Of a stretch of DNA of 63,949 nt, positions 8,649 through 17,285 are shown piece by piece (the first letter of the stretch is position 1; each line of letters opens with the position of its first letter). The stretch is from the NCBI GenBank assembly GCA_030123675.1, contig JASJYH010000006.1, positions 1 through 63,949 on the forward strand, written 5' to 3'. This DNA is from Anaerolineae bacterium. GTDB lineage: Bacteria > Chloroflexota > Anaerolineae > Anaerolineales > Villigracilaceae. The translations under genes were made by a program, and so were the position numbers. The notes under the pieces were generated by a model that saw nothing but the letters and a program-made list of their open reading frames with translations, was not told the DNA's origin and did no database searches.

Positions 8649-9404
8649 GTGGAAAAGATATCATTGAAAGATCAAGTCGTTGTCGTGACAGGTGCCGCCG
8701 GAAATATTGGCTCGGTGATTTGCAAAGATTTTGCAAAGGCGGGGGGAAAGGTTGTACTTGCAGATATATTGGAACCACCCAAAATGCAGCCAATCCTGGA
8801 TGGCTTGGAAGGCAAAGATCACATTTTCGTGCAATCCTATGTGGATGACAGTGACAGTTGCCAAATGTTGGCCGATAAAGTCAAAGAAAAATATGGCTCA
8901 TTAGACTTATTGGTGAATTGCGCTGGCATAACAACACCAGTAGCTCACGACGACCTGGAGGGTATGACAGATGAATGGATCAACCGCATATTTGGCGTTA
9001 ATTGGCGTGGACCCTTTGCTATGATCCGAGCACTCAAGTCATTACTGGAAAAAGAGGATGGGGGCACGGTTGTCAACATTTCATCGATCGCTGGTATAAC
9101 TGGAGTTGGTAGCAATGTAGCATATTGCGCCTCCAAAGCAGCCCTAGATTCATTGACTCGCTCCCTTGGGCGGGCACTTGCTCCCAAAATTCGCGTCGTT
9201 TCTGTAGCCCCGGGTTGGGTAATGGGTGAATATGCCAAACGTTTCGATGCTGACTACCTCCAGTCTCAGATTGATAGTACACCCCTTAAGCGCTTGGCTA
9301 CTCCAGAAGACGTAGCCCGAGCTGTGCTGGCCGTACATACCAGTTTGACATTTATGACTGGTAGTATTTTGCCCGTAGACGGCGGCAGGCCGTTGGGCGT
9401 TTGA
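8649..9404 (+). CDS. Short-chain dehydrogenase/reductase
   Basis: 251 residues, classical SDR. The nucleotide-binding TGAAGNIG motif is near the N-terminus, NCAG in the middle, catalytic Ser in NISSIAG and the YxxxK pair in YCASKAA. The C-terminal VDGGRPLGV is usual for sugar- and polyol-oxidising SDRs. GTG at 8649 is chosen because GGAGG at 8637-8641 lies 7 nt upstream; an upstream TTG at 8616 in the same frame has no such site. Lies in a probable operon with the HisD-like gene before it and a SnoaL gene 19 nt after it. It could make the ketone that the SnoaL protein or the HisD-like enzyme then acts on. Confidence 0.87.
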   Translation: MEKISLKDQVVVVTGAAGNIGSVICKDFAKAGGKVVLADILEPPKMQPILDGLEGKDHIFVQSYVDDSDSCQMLADKVKEKYGSLDLLVNCAGITTPVAHDDLEGMTDEWINRIFGVNWRGPFAMIRALKSLLEKEDGGTVVNISSIAGITGVGSNVAYCASKAALDSLTRSLGRALAPKIRVVSVAPGWVMGEYAKRFDADYLQSQIDSTPLKRLATPEDVARAVLAVHTSLTFMTGSILPVDGGRPLGV

Positions 9405-9423
9405 GGCGCCATAAGGAGAATTA

Positions 9424-10539
9424 ATGGCTGAAAAGAATCAAAAAGATCAAGAAAAAGATATAAAAATCTCAAGTACACATGCTGGCTATGGCATCGATGA
9501 TTTTATGAGCGCAGCTAGAGGCGGGCGACGTCAGAGTTTGGAGGGCTTTGACGAGGATTATGTGGATATTGTTGATTATATAATCCGCTGTACCCACAAG
9601 ATCTGGGAAGATAAGGGCGTTGGCTTAATATATACACATTACAAACAAAACATTGCCATCCATACTTCGGATGGCACGATTTATGGACGCGAGGCCGTGG
9701 TTGCAGGAACACTTAAAACGCTAGCTGCCTTTCCCGATGTTCGTTTGGTAGGAGACGATGTGATCTGGTCGGGTAATGATCAAGATGGCTTTCAAGCCTC
9801 GCACCGCATTACTTGGATAGGGCATAATACAGGCCACAGTATCTATGGACCGCCAACGGGACGCAAAATCGTACGCCAAGGCATAGTGCATACCATTGTG
9901 CATAGTAATAAAATTGTGGAAGAATGGATCGTGCGTGACGAGTTGGCTTTGATCCGCCAACTTGGCTTTGACGAATATAAACTGGCCCAAAAATTTGCTG
10001 CACGCCAAGAAGAGCTAGGTGAACCAGATTCAGCCTTTTATGGCGAAACGCCACGCCTCGATGGCCAACTCATGGTAGAACCGATTGACTTGCCGAAGGA
10101 TACACCTGAGCAGGAGGCCTTTGTACGGACCGCCATCCACGAGATATGGAACCGGCGTATGCTCAACCGCATCAAAGATTTTTATGTGGAAAATTATTAC
10201 TGCCGAGTGTCAACAAACCGCCACTTGCACGGCCTGGGTGATTATGAAGCTTATGTGCTTGGAATGTTGGCCGCTTTCCCTGATCTAACCATGACCGTCG
10301 ATCACGTTTGCTTGCAGGGAAATGAGAAAGAAGGATATCGCGTAGCTACGCGCTGGATTCTCCAGGGGACCCATACCGGCACAGGCTATGGTGATCCGAC
10401 TGGCAAACGGGTTAATCTATGGGGTATCAGTCATCATCTCGTCAAAGATGGGCGTTTTGTGCGTGAGTGGACGGTTTTTGATGAATTCGCATTGCTAAAA
10501 CAAATTGCCCCACCAATTCTTGATACAGTAGAGGAGTAA
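9424..10539 (+). CDS. Divergent two-domain SnoaL-like protein
   Basis: 371 residues with two SnoaL-like halves, each containing the family pattern AAFPD, then a TGxxxxGPPTGR- or GDPTGKRV-type loop, then an EEW or REW segment followed by DEFALL/DELALI. The halves are about 50-185 and 225-365. It is much more distant from the other SnoaL copies, which share WYGPxGIG and ENWVLID, so it belongs to a separate branch. The ~45-residue N-terminal extension is charged and lacks a signal peptide. AAGGAG at 9413-9418 precedes the ATG. It is the last gene of the HisD-SDR group and is followed by a 361-nt gap. Confidence 0.78.
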   Translation: MAEKNQKDQEKDIKISSTHAGYGIDDFMSAARGGRRQSLEGFDEDYVDIVDYIIRCTHKIWEDKGVGLIYTHYKQNIAIHTSDGTIYGREAVVAGTLKTLAAFPDVRLVGDDVIWSGNDQDGFQASHRITWIGHNTGHSIYGPPTGRKIVRQGIVHTIVHSNKIVEEWIVRDELALIRQLGFDEYKLAQKFAARQEELGEPDSAFYGETPRLDGQLMVEPIDLPKDTPEQEAFVRTAIHEIWNRRMLNRIKDFYVENYYCRVSTNRHLHGLGDYEAYVLGMLAAFPDLTMTVDHVCLQGNEKEGYRVATRWILQGTHTGTGYGDPTGKRVNLWGISHHLVKDGRFVREWTVFDEFALLKQIAPPILDTVEE

Positions 10540-10900
10540 TTCTTTAATATTTTATAAAATCCGAAATCGTTTTAGTCCTTTAATTAAATTATGTTTATTC
10601 ATTCTGATATAAGCTCAGGACTACTTAGTTTTGGCGCCCGAATACAGAGTTAGGTAATATCATTTGATGCTCTTAGTTGGGCTGCTTATATCAGCTGTAG
10701 TTACGAATGCTTATATAAAACACTATACCCAATTATCAAGATGAATGATTGCCCTCGGAACCAATCAATCAGAATGATCTCGAAACTTGCTCGCAATTTA
10801 CGAGATTGAAGTCAAATGATATGATCATCTTGATAATAAATAATCTATTGAAACACATTTAAATTATTATTTATCTATAAACAAGGAGCCAATATTTATC
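10540..10900. promoter_or_regulatory. Intergenic leader with nested inverted repeats
   Basis: No gene seen in these 361 nt. An inner hairpin spans 10777-10806: ATCTCG pairs with CGAGAT at the base and TTGC with GCAA next to the loop, with a short mismatched stretch between. It is enclosed by a second, 10-bp perfect inverted repeat (10735-10744 with 10825-10834, ATCAAGATGA/TCATCTTGAT). Both lie just upstream of the SnoaL gene at 10901, so they could be a structured 5' leader or paired operator sites. No T-run follows, which argues against a simple terminator. Confidence 0.4.
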
Positions 10901-11371
10901 ATGACATCATCAAAGAGCAAAGATCTGGTTGCCCGCATGTATGCGGCCCTTAATGAGCATGTCATTGAAGGTCAGGAAGAATTCTGGCACGAGGATATGA
11001 TCTGGCACGGCCCGGCAGGGATTGGCACCAAACCCAGCCTAAAAGCCTTTCAAGACGAGCACCAGCGCCCTTTTTTGCATGCCTTTTCCGATAAAGATGC
11101 CAAGGATGAGATACGAATAGCCGAAGACGACATCGTAGCGGGATGGGGCTATCAACACGCCACTCACTCTGGTGACTGGTTGGGCATTCCGGCCAGTGGC
11201 AAGCACGTCAAAATCCGGTATATGGATTTTTGGCGCGTTGATGGAGAAAAATTGGCTGAGAATTGGGTCTTGATCGATATTCTAGGCTTTCTGGAGCAAT
11301 TAGGATACGACGTAAATAAGGTGTTGAATTTCATCGGGTCGAAGGGCCCGGAATTCTTTGATGAGCAATAA
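10901..11371 (+). CDS. Single-domain SnoaL-like protein
   Basis: 156 residues, one domain: WHGPAGIGTKPSLKAF, then FLHAFSD, HSGDWLGIPASGKHVKIR, DFWRVDGE and AENWVLIDILG. It corresponds to the C-terminal half of the two-domain proteins. AAGGAG at 10883-10888 is 12 nt from the ATG, a rather long spacing. Its 3' end overlaps the next SnoaL gene by 11 nt, so the two are probably made in a fixed ratio and may form a mixed complex (inference). Confidence 0.8.
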   Translation: MTSSKSKDLVARMYAALNEHVIEGQEEFWHEDMIWHGPAGIGTKPSLKAFQDEHQRPFLHAFSDKDAKDEIRIAEDDIVAGWGYQHATHSGDWLGIPASGKHVKIRYMDFWRVDGEKLAENWVLIDILGFLEQLGYDVNKVLNFIGSKGPEFFDEQ

Positions 11372-12440
11372 TGGCAATGGTGGCTTAGCAAACAAACAAG
11401 CCCTGTTTGCCCATATGCAGCAGCTGGTGGATGTACCAGACAAACAGCTCAACAAAGTGGTGGCTCAAGCCTATCATTCGGATGCGGTCTGGAACGGATC
11501 ACATCCATTGAACGAAATTGTTGGTGCGGAAAATATTGATAGGCAAGTTTGGCGCCCATTGCGTCGTGCGCTACCCGATATTGAACGTCGCGATGATATC
11601 CTGCTGGGCGGTCATTATAATGATGCTGATTGGGTCGGAGCGGTGGGCAATTATATCGGTACATTTGAAAACGAATGGCTTGGAATTCCCCCTACCCATG
11701 GGATGATTTATCTGCGATACGGCGAATATCATCGCTTGGTTGCGGGGAAAATTGCTCAATCCTATATAATTCTAGATTTCCTCGACTTAATGCGCCAAAC
11801 AGGCTTTTGGCCGATCGCGCCAAGCCTTGGGACAGAAGGTCGGTGGCTAGGCCCGCAAACACACGATGGCGTGCTGCTATCACAACAAGATCCTGTGACC
11901 TCTAAAAAATCAATCCAAGCAACCCTTAACATGCACCAAGGATTATTCCATTATGACCATACTCCACCTACGCGGGCAGTCTTAGACAAGATGAAAATGG
12001 TAGAATATTGGCATCCCCACATGATGTGGTATGGACCATCCGGAATAGGTACGACTCGTGGGCTAAAAGGGTTCGAGGATTTTCACCAGATTCCCTTCTT
12101 GGTTGCGTTTCCAGATCGTGAAGGAGCTCCAAAACCCGGCGGACATTATGTTCGTATTGGGGATGGGAATTACGCGGGAACAGGCGGCTGGCCCAGCCTG
12201 AAGGCGACTCACACCGGAGGAAACTGGCTTGGGTTGCCTCCCACTAGCAAATCCATTGCCATGCGGACTATGGACTTTTATCGAATAGAGGCTGACAAAA
12301 TTGTTGAGAATTGGGTTCCGATTGACATTATCCATATATTACTCCAATTGGGAATAGACGTCTTCGGCCGGATTCGTAGCCAATTTCGTAACAGTGAGTC
12401 TGTAAGTGATTGGCTGGTAAACAACCAGTCATCCAAGTGA
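11361..12440 (+). CDS. Two-domain SnoaL-like protein
   Basis: 359 residues with two SnoaL-like domains (about 10-160 and 195-345). Domain 1 has WNGSHPLNEI and FENEWLGIPPTHG; domain 2 has [28 protein letters not shown] and a LGLPPTSKS loop before ENWVPIDI. ATG 11361 is taken instead of TTG 11358. The start lies inside the end of the preceding SnoaL gene (11-nt overlap), indicating coupled translation. It is followed by a 175-nt gap before an unrelated membrane-protein pair. Confidence 0.8.
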   Translation: MSNNGNGGLANKQALFAHMQQLVDVPDKQLNKVVAQAYHSDAVWNGSHPLNEIVGAENIDRQVWRPLRRALPDIERRDDILLGGHYNDADWVGAVGNYIGTFENEWLGIPPTHGMIYLRYGEYHRLVAGKIAQSYIILDFLDLMRQTGFWPIAPSLGTEGRWLGPQTHDGVLLSQQDPVTSKKSIQATLNMHQGLFHYDHTPPTRAVLDKMKMVEYWHPHMMWYGPSGIGTTRGLKGFEDFHQIPFLVAFPDREGAPKPGGHYVRIGDGNYAGTGGWPSLKATHTGGNWLGLPPTSKSIAMRTMDFYRIEADKIVENWVPIDIIHILLQLGIDVFGRIRSQFRNSESVSDWLVNNQSSK

Positions 12441-12615
12441 GATCTATCAAATACTCATCTTTCTTTTCGAATCACGGTCGTTTATCTAACGCATTGGAAG
12501 GGACAGAGTATATATATCCGTTTGGATGATACACGACAATTCCCCTCTACATTGATAATCTTCGCGAAAAGGGACGAATGTTAAGAAATAGAGATATAAG
12601 GATTTGGAGCCAATC

Positions 12616-14466
12616 ATGAAACTTCGAGTGATTTTGACAGCTATAGGACTGAACGTGTTGCTTTCTTTAGTTGCCCGAGGTTCTGCTCTCGCAGCTGGTT
12701 CTTGTCCGCCAGCGTCCTCGGTGGGCGGCTCTGTTGTCGTCAACGCCCGGAACGCTGACATCACTATAAATTCAAACGGGACTGTAGATTATGTCGAAAC
12801 ATGGGTGGTCAATTTTCAAGGCTCGGGCTTCACCTTTGCTTTCCGAGATATACCTCTAAACAAAACTACTGGAATTTCCAGTTGGGGCGTAACCGAAAAT
12901 GGACTCTCTTATCAAAACAGCAGCACCGGAGAGAATGTATATTCGCTCAGAGAAACCTCCGAATCGTCTAGAATCACTTGGTGCTTCTCTCCCACCACAA
13001 ACAAAATCCGCACATTCGAATTGCGTTACACCGTTCAAGGCTCCATCGCAATCTACGATGATTTAGATCGTTATTTTTGGAAATTTATTGAATCAGATCG
13101 CGGCTATACTATTTTGTCCTCCCACGTGCAAGTACACCTCCCAGGTAGTTTTGCTGCTGAGAATTTGAAGTTTACGGGATCAGACCACCGCATCCTCAAT
13201 GGAAGTACGGTCGAGTTTCAAGGTGGACCCTTTATTAGTGGTGATGAATGGGAAATTGGTGTGCGCTTCCCTCACGGCACTTTGACATCCTCAGCGCCCG
13301 ATTGGCAAGCGGCAGACGATAACGCCGGCTTTTATAGTTTACTGATTGTTGCTGGCGCTGCAGTAATATTAATTCTGTCTGTTATGGCAGTGTATCTAAT
13401 TTGGTATACGTTTGGACGAGACAAGCCAATAGGTGTGCGGGCAAAGTTTATCCCGCGGCCCCCTTCGGATATTCCGCCCGGAATCGTGGGCATATTACTC
13501 GATGAACGAGCCGATATGGAAGACATTCTGGCAACGGTTGTCGATTTGTCTCGTAGGGGGTTTATGGAAATAACAGAGACCAACCAACCAAGTTTTACCA
13601 AAAGGGCTGACTTTGAGTTCAAGCGCTTAGAAGGTGGGCAAGGTACACTGTTAGCTTATGAGGAACGCTTATTATATGCGCTATTTGGTAGTCGAAAATC
13701 AAAGAAACTTTCAAATCTTAAAAACAAGTTTTATAGCGCTCTCCCTGAAATAAAAAAATTAATGTATCAGGAAGTCACTCGCCAAAAATATTTCCCAACA
13801 AACCCGGAAAAGGTACGCAGCAGTTATACTTGTGGCGGAATTGCAGGGCTAATAATATTCGGGTTCGTTGGATTCATACTCTTTTCGTGGCTCGCGGAAT
13901 ACTCATTTGCTGCGATTTGCCTGGCAGCATCCATAGTGGTTTTCCCACTGGGTATTGCAATTGTCGGGCGGGTTATGCCACGTAAAACTCATCATGGAGC
14001 CAAGCAAGCTGCAATCTGGAATTCCTTTAAAAATTATCTCAAAGACATCGAAAAATATTCGAAGCTTAAGGGTGCCACTGACCAATTTGAAAAGTATCTG
14101 CCTTACGCAATTGCATTTGGCCTAGAAAGACGATTCGTCAGGCAGTTTTCGCAGGTTGATACCCCAATACCCACTTGGTATCATATGTATCCTACAGCAC
14201 AACCGCTACCCCACAGAGCTGGCAGTCGAGGCCGTGGTGTAACACGGCCTAGGGGCCAATCGAGCGGTTCTGGGGGTAGTTTGCCAACTCTCGATCAAGC
14301 TTCTGGCCAGGTATTTGCTGGGTTGGGATCAATGAGTGATGGCTTGTTCTCGATGTTAGATTCGGCCTCTTCAATATTTACGAGTGCCCCCCAAAGTTCC
14401 GGTGGGGGAGGCGGCTTTTCTGGTGGCGGTGGTGGTGGCGGCGGTGGTTCGAGCGGGTTTGGTTAA
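12616..14466 (+). CDS. DUF2207-type membrane protein with glycine-rich tail
   Basis: 616 residues. An N-terminal signal peptide (about 1-27, ending near GSALAAG) is followed by an exported beta-rich domain to about residue 235, a membrane helix at about 243-268, a cytoplasmic part and a second hydrophobic hairpin at about 408-460. The protein ends in a run of Gly and Ser, as is usual for DUF2207/YciQ-like proteins. Function is unknown in the family. ATG 12616 is preferred to TTG 12604, because GGAG at 12606-12609 is 6 nt upstream of it. It sits between SnoaL genes without an obvious functional link and may simply have been caught in the array. Confidence 0.8.
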   Translation: MKLRVILTAIGLNVLLSLVARGSALAAGSCPPASSVGGSVVVNARNADITINSNGTVDYVETWVVNFQGSGFTFAFRDIPLNKTTGISSWGVTENGLSYQNSSTGENVYSLRETSESSRITWCFSPTTNKIRTFELRYTVQGSIAIYDDLDRYFWKFIESDRGYTILSSHVQVHLPGSFAAENLKFTGSDHRILNGSTVEFQGGPFISGDEWEIGVRFPHGTLTSSAPDWQAADDNAGFYSLLIVAGAAVILILSVMAVYLIWYTFGRDKPIGVRAKFIPRPPSDIPPGIVGILLDERADMEDILATVVDLSRRGFMEITETNQPSFTKRADFEFKRLEGGQGTLLAYEERLLYALFGSRKSKKLSNLKNKFYSALPEIKKLMYQEVTRQKYFPTNPEKVRSSYTCGGIAGLIIFGFVGFILFSWLAEYSFAAICLAASIVVFPLGIAIVGRVMPRKTHHGAKQAAIWNSFKNYLKDIEKYSKLKGATDQFEKYLPYAIAFGLERRFVRQFSQVDTPIPTWYHMYPTAQPLPHRAGSRGRGVTRPRGQSSGSGGSLPTLDQASGQVFAGLGSMSDGLFSMLDSASSIFTSAPQSSGGGGGFSGGGGGGGGGSSGFG

Positions 14467-14612
14467 AGGTATTTGAGAATTCAACGGTCCAATTCAGGTC
14501 GGATTAGTTGCGATTTAACACCTTCATCGAAAATTATTAGGTCAATTATTTGGTTTCTACCAATATCGCATAATGATTGCGGAATTAAACGATTGCCATA
14601 AAGGAGCGATTT

Positions 14613-15200
14613 ATGGGAAATGGAAAAATTATGGGGCCAATCTTAATTGTCGTTGGGATTGTCATTTTTCTTCTGGCAACTGCATTTGTAGTTCTCGGTT
14701 ATTTTTCGGGGCGCACAGATGAGATCACCTCTGTTGTTTTAGGTATTAGCTGTTTTGGTATTGCCCCGTTGGCTTTATTTGGCGGGGTCGGCACGTACCT
14801 GTTTATTAGCGGACGCAAAGAAGAGGCTGAGACTGAGCTAATTCGCAAGAAAGAGAGTATTTTGGGCCTCATACAAACCCAAGGTCATGCTTCAGTTGGT
14901 AGCATCATGGTTGAGATGGAAATGACGCGCGAAGAAGTTACCAATGCAATTTACGAGTTGGTTTCTATGGGGTTGTTCAGTGGCTTCATCAACTGGGATA
15001 AACTCGAATTTTATTCAAAAGATGCCGCCCTTATTGGTTCAAATACGTGTCCGAATTGTGGTGGAATTCGTGAATTGGTTGGGAAAGGTGTTGTGAAATG
15101 CCCGTACTGTGGTGTATCTCTCTTTGTGCCCGAAGATGCTGTCCAAACCCAGGCCAAGCCAAAAGCGCCTACAGATGAAAAACAACCCAAAATCCAATAG
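14613..15200 (+). CDS. Membrane protein with winged-helix and zinc-ribbon segments
   Basis: 195 residues. Two membrane helices (about 8-30 and 42-66) are followed by a charged linker, a helix-turn-helix-like region (about 78-125, GLIQTQGHASVGSIMVEM) and a zinc ribbon with CPNCGG and CPYCGV (about 143-168). The architecture suggests a small membrane-anchored adaptor, but I do not recognise a named family. AAAGGAG precedes the ATG. It ends exactly where the next SnoaL gene begins (TAG followed directly by ATG), so the two are co-transcribed. Confidence 0.75.
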   Translation: MGNGKIMGPILIVVGIVIFLLATAFVVLGYFSGRTDEITSVVLGISCFGIAPLALFGGVGTYLFISGRKEEAETELIRKKESILGLIQTQGHASVGSIMVEMEMTREEVTNAIYELVSMGLFSGFINWDKLEFYSKDAALIGSNTCPNCGGIRELVGKGVVKCPYCGVSLFVPEDAVQTQAKPKAPTDEKQPKIQ

Positions 15201-16223
15201 ATGAATATTACACTAAGCATGTCCTCAAGCCTCCATCTGGAAAACAAACACACACTTTGGAAATTTTGGCAGGCTTTGGACAATGCAGATCTAGATCAAT
15301 CCAAAAAACTCATAGTCGAACATTATGATAAAAATACAGATTGGAATGGATCTCACCCTATAAATCGGTTACAGGGAACAAATCAGCTTTTTGAGGGCTT
15401 TTGGGCGCCACTAAAGCAAGCTGTTCCGGATCTCAAACGGAAAGTCGATATCCTAATCGCAGGTCAAATCTATAATAAGAATTGGGTCACATCAACTGGG
15501 TACCTGAACGGAACTTTTGTCACTGATTGGCTTGGCATTCCAACCAAAGGCAAGAGCGCAAACATTCGCTATGGTGAATTTTGTGCTTTGAAGTCTGGCA
15601 AGATCATTGAAACTTACGTCCTGTTTGACTTATTGGATGTGATGCGCCAGATTGGTCACCCAGCCTTACCCCTTAATTATAGCGGGATAGAAGGGCTTGT
15701 TCCGGGACCTGCGACTAAAAATGGGGTCCTACTCGTTGAATCAGATGCCGATGAATCCCAAAAGAGTTTGAAACTTGTCGAAGCCATGCTCAAGGGACTC
15801 AAGCAATATGACCAAGAAAAACTAGAAAGTATGGGCCAGCACAATTATTGGCATAATGAGAAATTGAGGTGGTATGGACCCAGCGGAATTGGGACAACGC
15901 ACGGTTTGAAAGGGTTTGAGGACCATCACCAACGTCCATTTTTAAAAGCCTTTCCTGACCGGGTCGGAGGAAATCACAAGGCCCGATTTGGGGAGGCCCA
16001 TTACACAGCCTCCACAGGTTGGCCAAGCATGGTTGCCACCCACGCTGGTAGCTACTTAGGAGTGCCAGCAACTGGAAAAAAGGTCACGATGCGCATTATG
16101 GATTGGTGGCGGAGAGAGGCTGAATGGCTTGTAGAGAATTGGGTCTTGATCGACCTTCCCGACCTATTTCTGCAGTTTGGGGTTGATCTCCTTGATCGGT
16201 CAGCTACAGCAGTAAAGTCCTGA
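15201..16223 (+). CDS. Two-domain SnoaL-like protein
   Basis: 340 residues, close kin of the gene at 1314. Domain 1 (about 12-160) has WNGSHPINRL, GTFVTDWLGIPTKG and YGEFC; domain 2 (about 190-335) has [46 protein letters not shown] and ENWVLIDL. ATG 15201 abuts the previous stop codon; a second ATG at 15219 is possible and neither has a clear Shine-Dalgarno, so translation probably depends on coupling. It is the last SnoaL gene of the array. Confidence 0.8.
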   Translation: MNITLSMSSSLHLENKHTLWKFWQALDNADLDQSKKLIVEHYDKNTDWNGSHPINRLQGTNQLFEGFWAPLKQAVPDLKRKVDILIAGQIYNKNWVTSTGYLNGTFVTDWLGIPTKGKSANIRYGEFCALKSGKIIETYVLFDLLDVMRQIGHPALPLNYSGIEGLVPGPATKNGVLLVESDADESQKSLKLVEAMLKGLKQYDQEKLESMGQHNYWHNEKLRWYGPSGIGTTHGLKGFEDHHQRPFLKAFPDRVGGNHKARFGEAHYTASTGWPSMVATHAGSYLGVPATGKKVTMRIMDWWRREAEWLVENWVLIDLPDLFLQFGVDLLDRSATAVKS

Positions 16224-16432
16224 TTAAATTTGGAAAGTATCTTAACAATTTATCGGTGAGTGGGGATTTTGACAATGAATTTCTTATAATTTTTGCGATA
16301 TAAGCGTTATACGTTGAATAACTTTTACATAAATATGCGTGGTAAAAATATGTTATTCGATGGTAATGTACAGTAACAGTAGGGAAAACCCTGGCCTTTC
16401 ACTTTTATTAGCCAGCAATTTTAATTTTACTA

Positions 16433-16475
16433 TTGACAAAATGGGGATTCGGCGTAAACTTTGTATACGTATTCA
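16433..16475 (+). promoter_or_regulatory. Promoter with overlapping operator-like palindrome before the aldolase-lacI operon
   Basis: TTGACA at 16433-16438 and TAAACT at 16455-16460 are separated by 16 nt, a good sigma-70-type promoter. Directly downstream, TGTATACGTATTCA at 16462-16475 is an imperfect 14-bp palindrome (core ATACGTAT perfect) where +1 is expected. A LacI-family repressor gene is the second gene of the operon, so autoregulation through this site is likely but inferred. Confidence 0.5.
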
Positions 16476-16509
16476 TAACGTTTTGAAAAATTGGAACTAA
16501 GCTGACTAT

Positions 16510-17277
16510 ATGCGCAAGAATAATTTGAAAATAATTTGGGCGAAAGGCGACGTGGCGATCAATGGTTGGCTGCATATACCCAGCAGTTGGTCCGCTGAAG
16601 TGATGGCCCACCAGGGTTTTGACAGTCTTACCGTGGATTTGCAGCATGGATTGGTCGATTACCAAGCTGCAGTACCTATGTTCCAAGCCATTTCAACAAC
16701 CGATGTAGTACCACTCGCGCGGGTCCCCTGGCTTGAGCCGGCCATTATCATGAAACTGCTCGATGCGGGCGCTTATGGCATCATATGCCCTATGATTAAC
16801 ACCCGTGAGGAGTGTGAGGCTTTTATAGGCGCGTGTCGATATCACCCAGATGGGTATCGCAGTTTAGGGCCAACACGAGCCCGGTTATATGGTGGCGCTG
16901 ATTATAGTGATCATGCGAACGATGAAGTACTTACAATTGCAATGGTAGAAACTGCACAAGCAATTGATAATTTAGAAGAAATTGTCAGCACCCCTGGATT
17001 AGACGCTGTATATATTGGCCCAGGCGACCTGAGCCTAACCCTCGGTATGAAATCCCGCGTGGACAATACTGAACCAAAATTTTTAGAAATTTTAGAAACA
17101 ATTATCAGCACCTGTCGCAAGTATGATGTTATCGTCAGCATTTATACTAGCGATCCTAGTTATGCTCGTGACATGATTGCCCGCAGCCTTCAATTCATCA
17201 CTGTAATGGCTGATTCATACTTATTGGGGAATATGGCCAAGCAAATCGTTACAGCGGTTCGGGAAGGGAAGGCTTAA
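16510..17277 (+). CDS. HpcH/HpaI-family class II aldolase
   Basis: 255 residues, the normal length. The residues that define HpaI-type pyruvate aldolases are present at nearly the same numbers: H46 (DLQHGLVDY), R71 (LARVPW) and the metal ligands E147 (AMVETAQA) and D173 (IGPGDLSL). These enzymes cleave 2-keto-3-deoxy-sugar acids or 4-hydroxy-2-oxoacids to pyruvate plus an aldehyde. It is the first gene of an operon with a LacI regulator, an SMP-30 lactonase and an Ldh2 dehydrogenase, which suggests the last step of a non-phosphorylating sugar-acid route. The exact substrate cannot be told from sequence. Confidence 0.87.
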   Translation: MRKNNLKIIWAKGDVAINGWLHIPSSWSAEVMAHQGFDSLTVDLQHGLVDYQAAVPMFQAISTTDVVPLARVPWLEPAIIMKLLDAGAYGIICPMINTREECEAFIGACRYHPDGYRSLGPTRARLYGGADYSDHANDEVLTIAMVETAQAIDNLEEIVSTPGLDAVYIGPGDLSLTLGMKSRVDNTEPKFLEILETIISTCRKYDVIVSIYTSDPSYARDMIARSLQFITVMADSYLLGNMAKQIVTAVREGKA

Positions 17278-17285
17278 TCAAAGAG

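Noticed and set aside
1314-16223. Polyketide biosynthesis cluster suggested by SnoaL-like 'cyclase' genes
   Set aside because: No ketosynthase, acyl carrier protein, acyltransferase or tailoring genes are present; the neighbours are sugar transport and catabolic enzymes.
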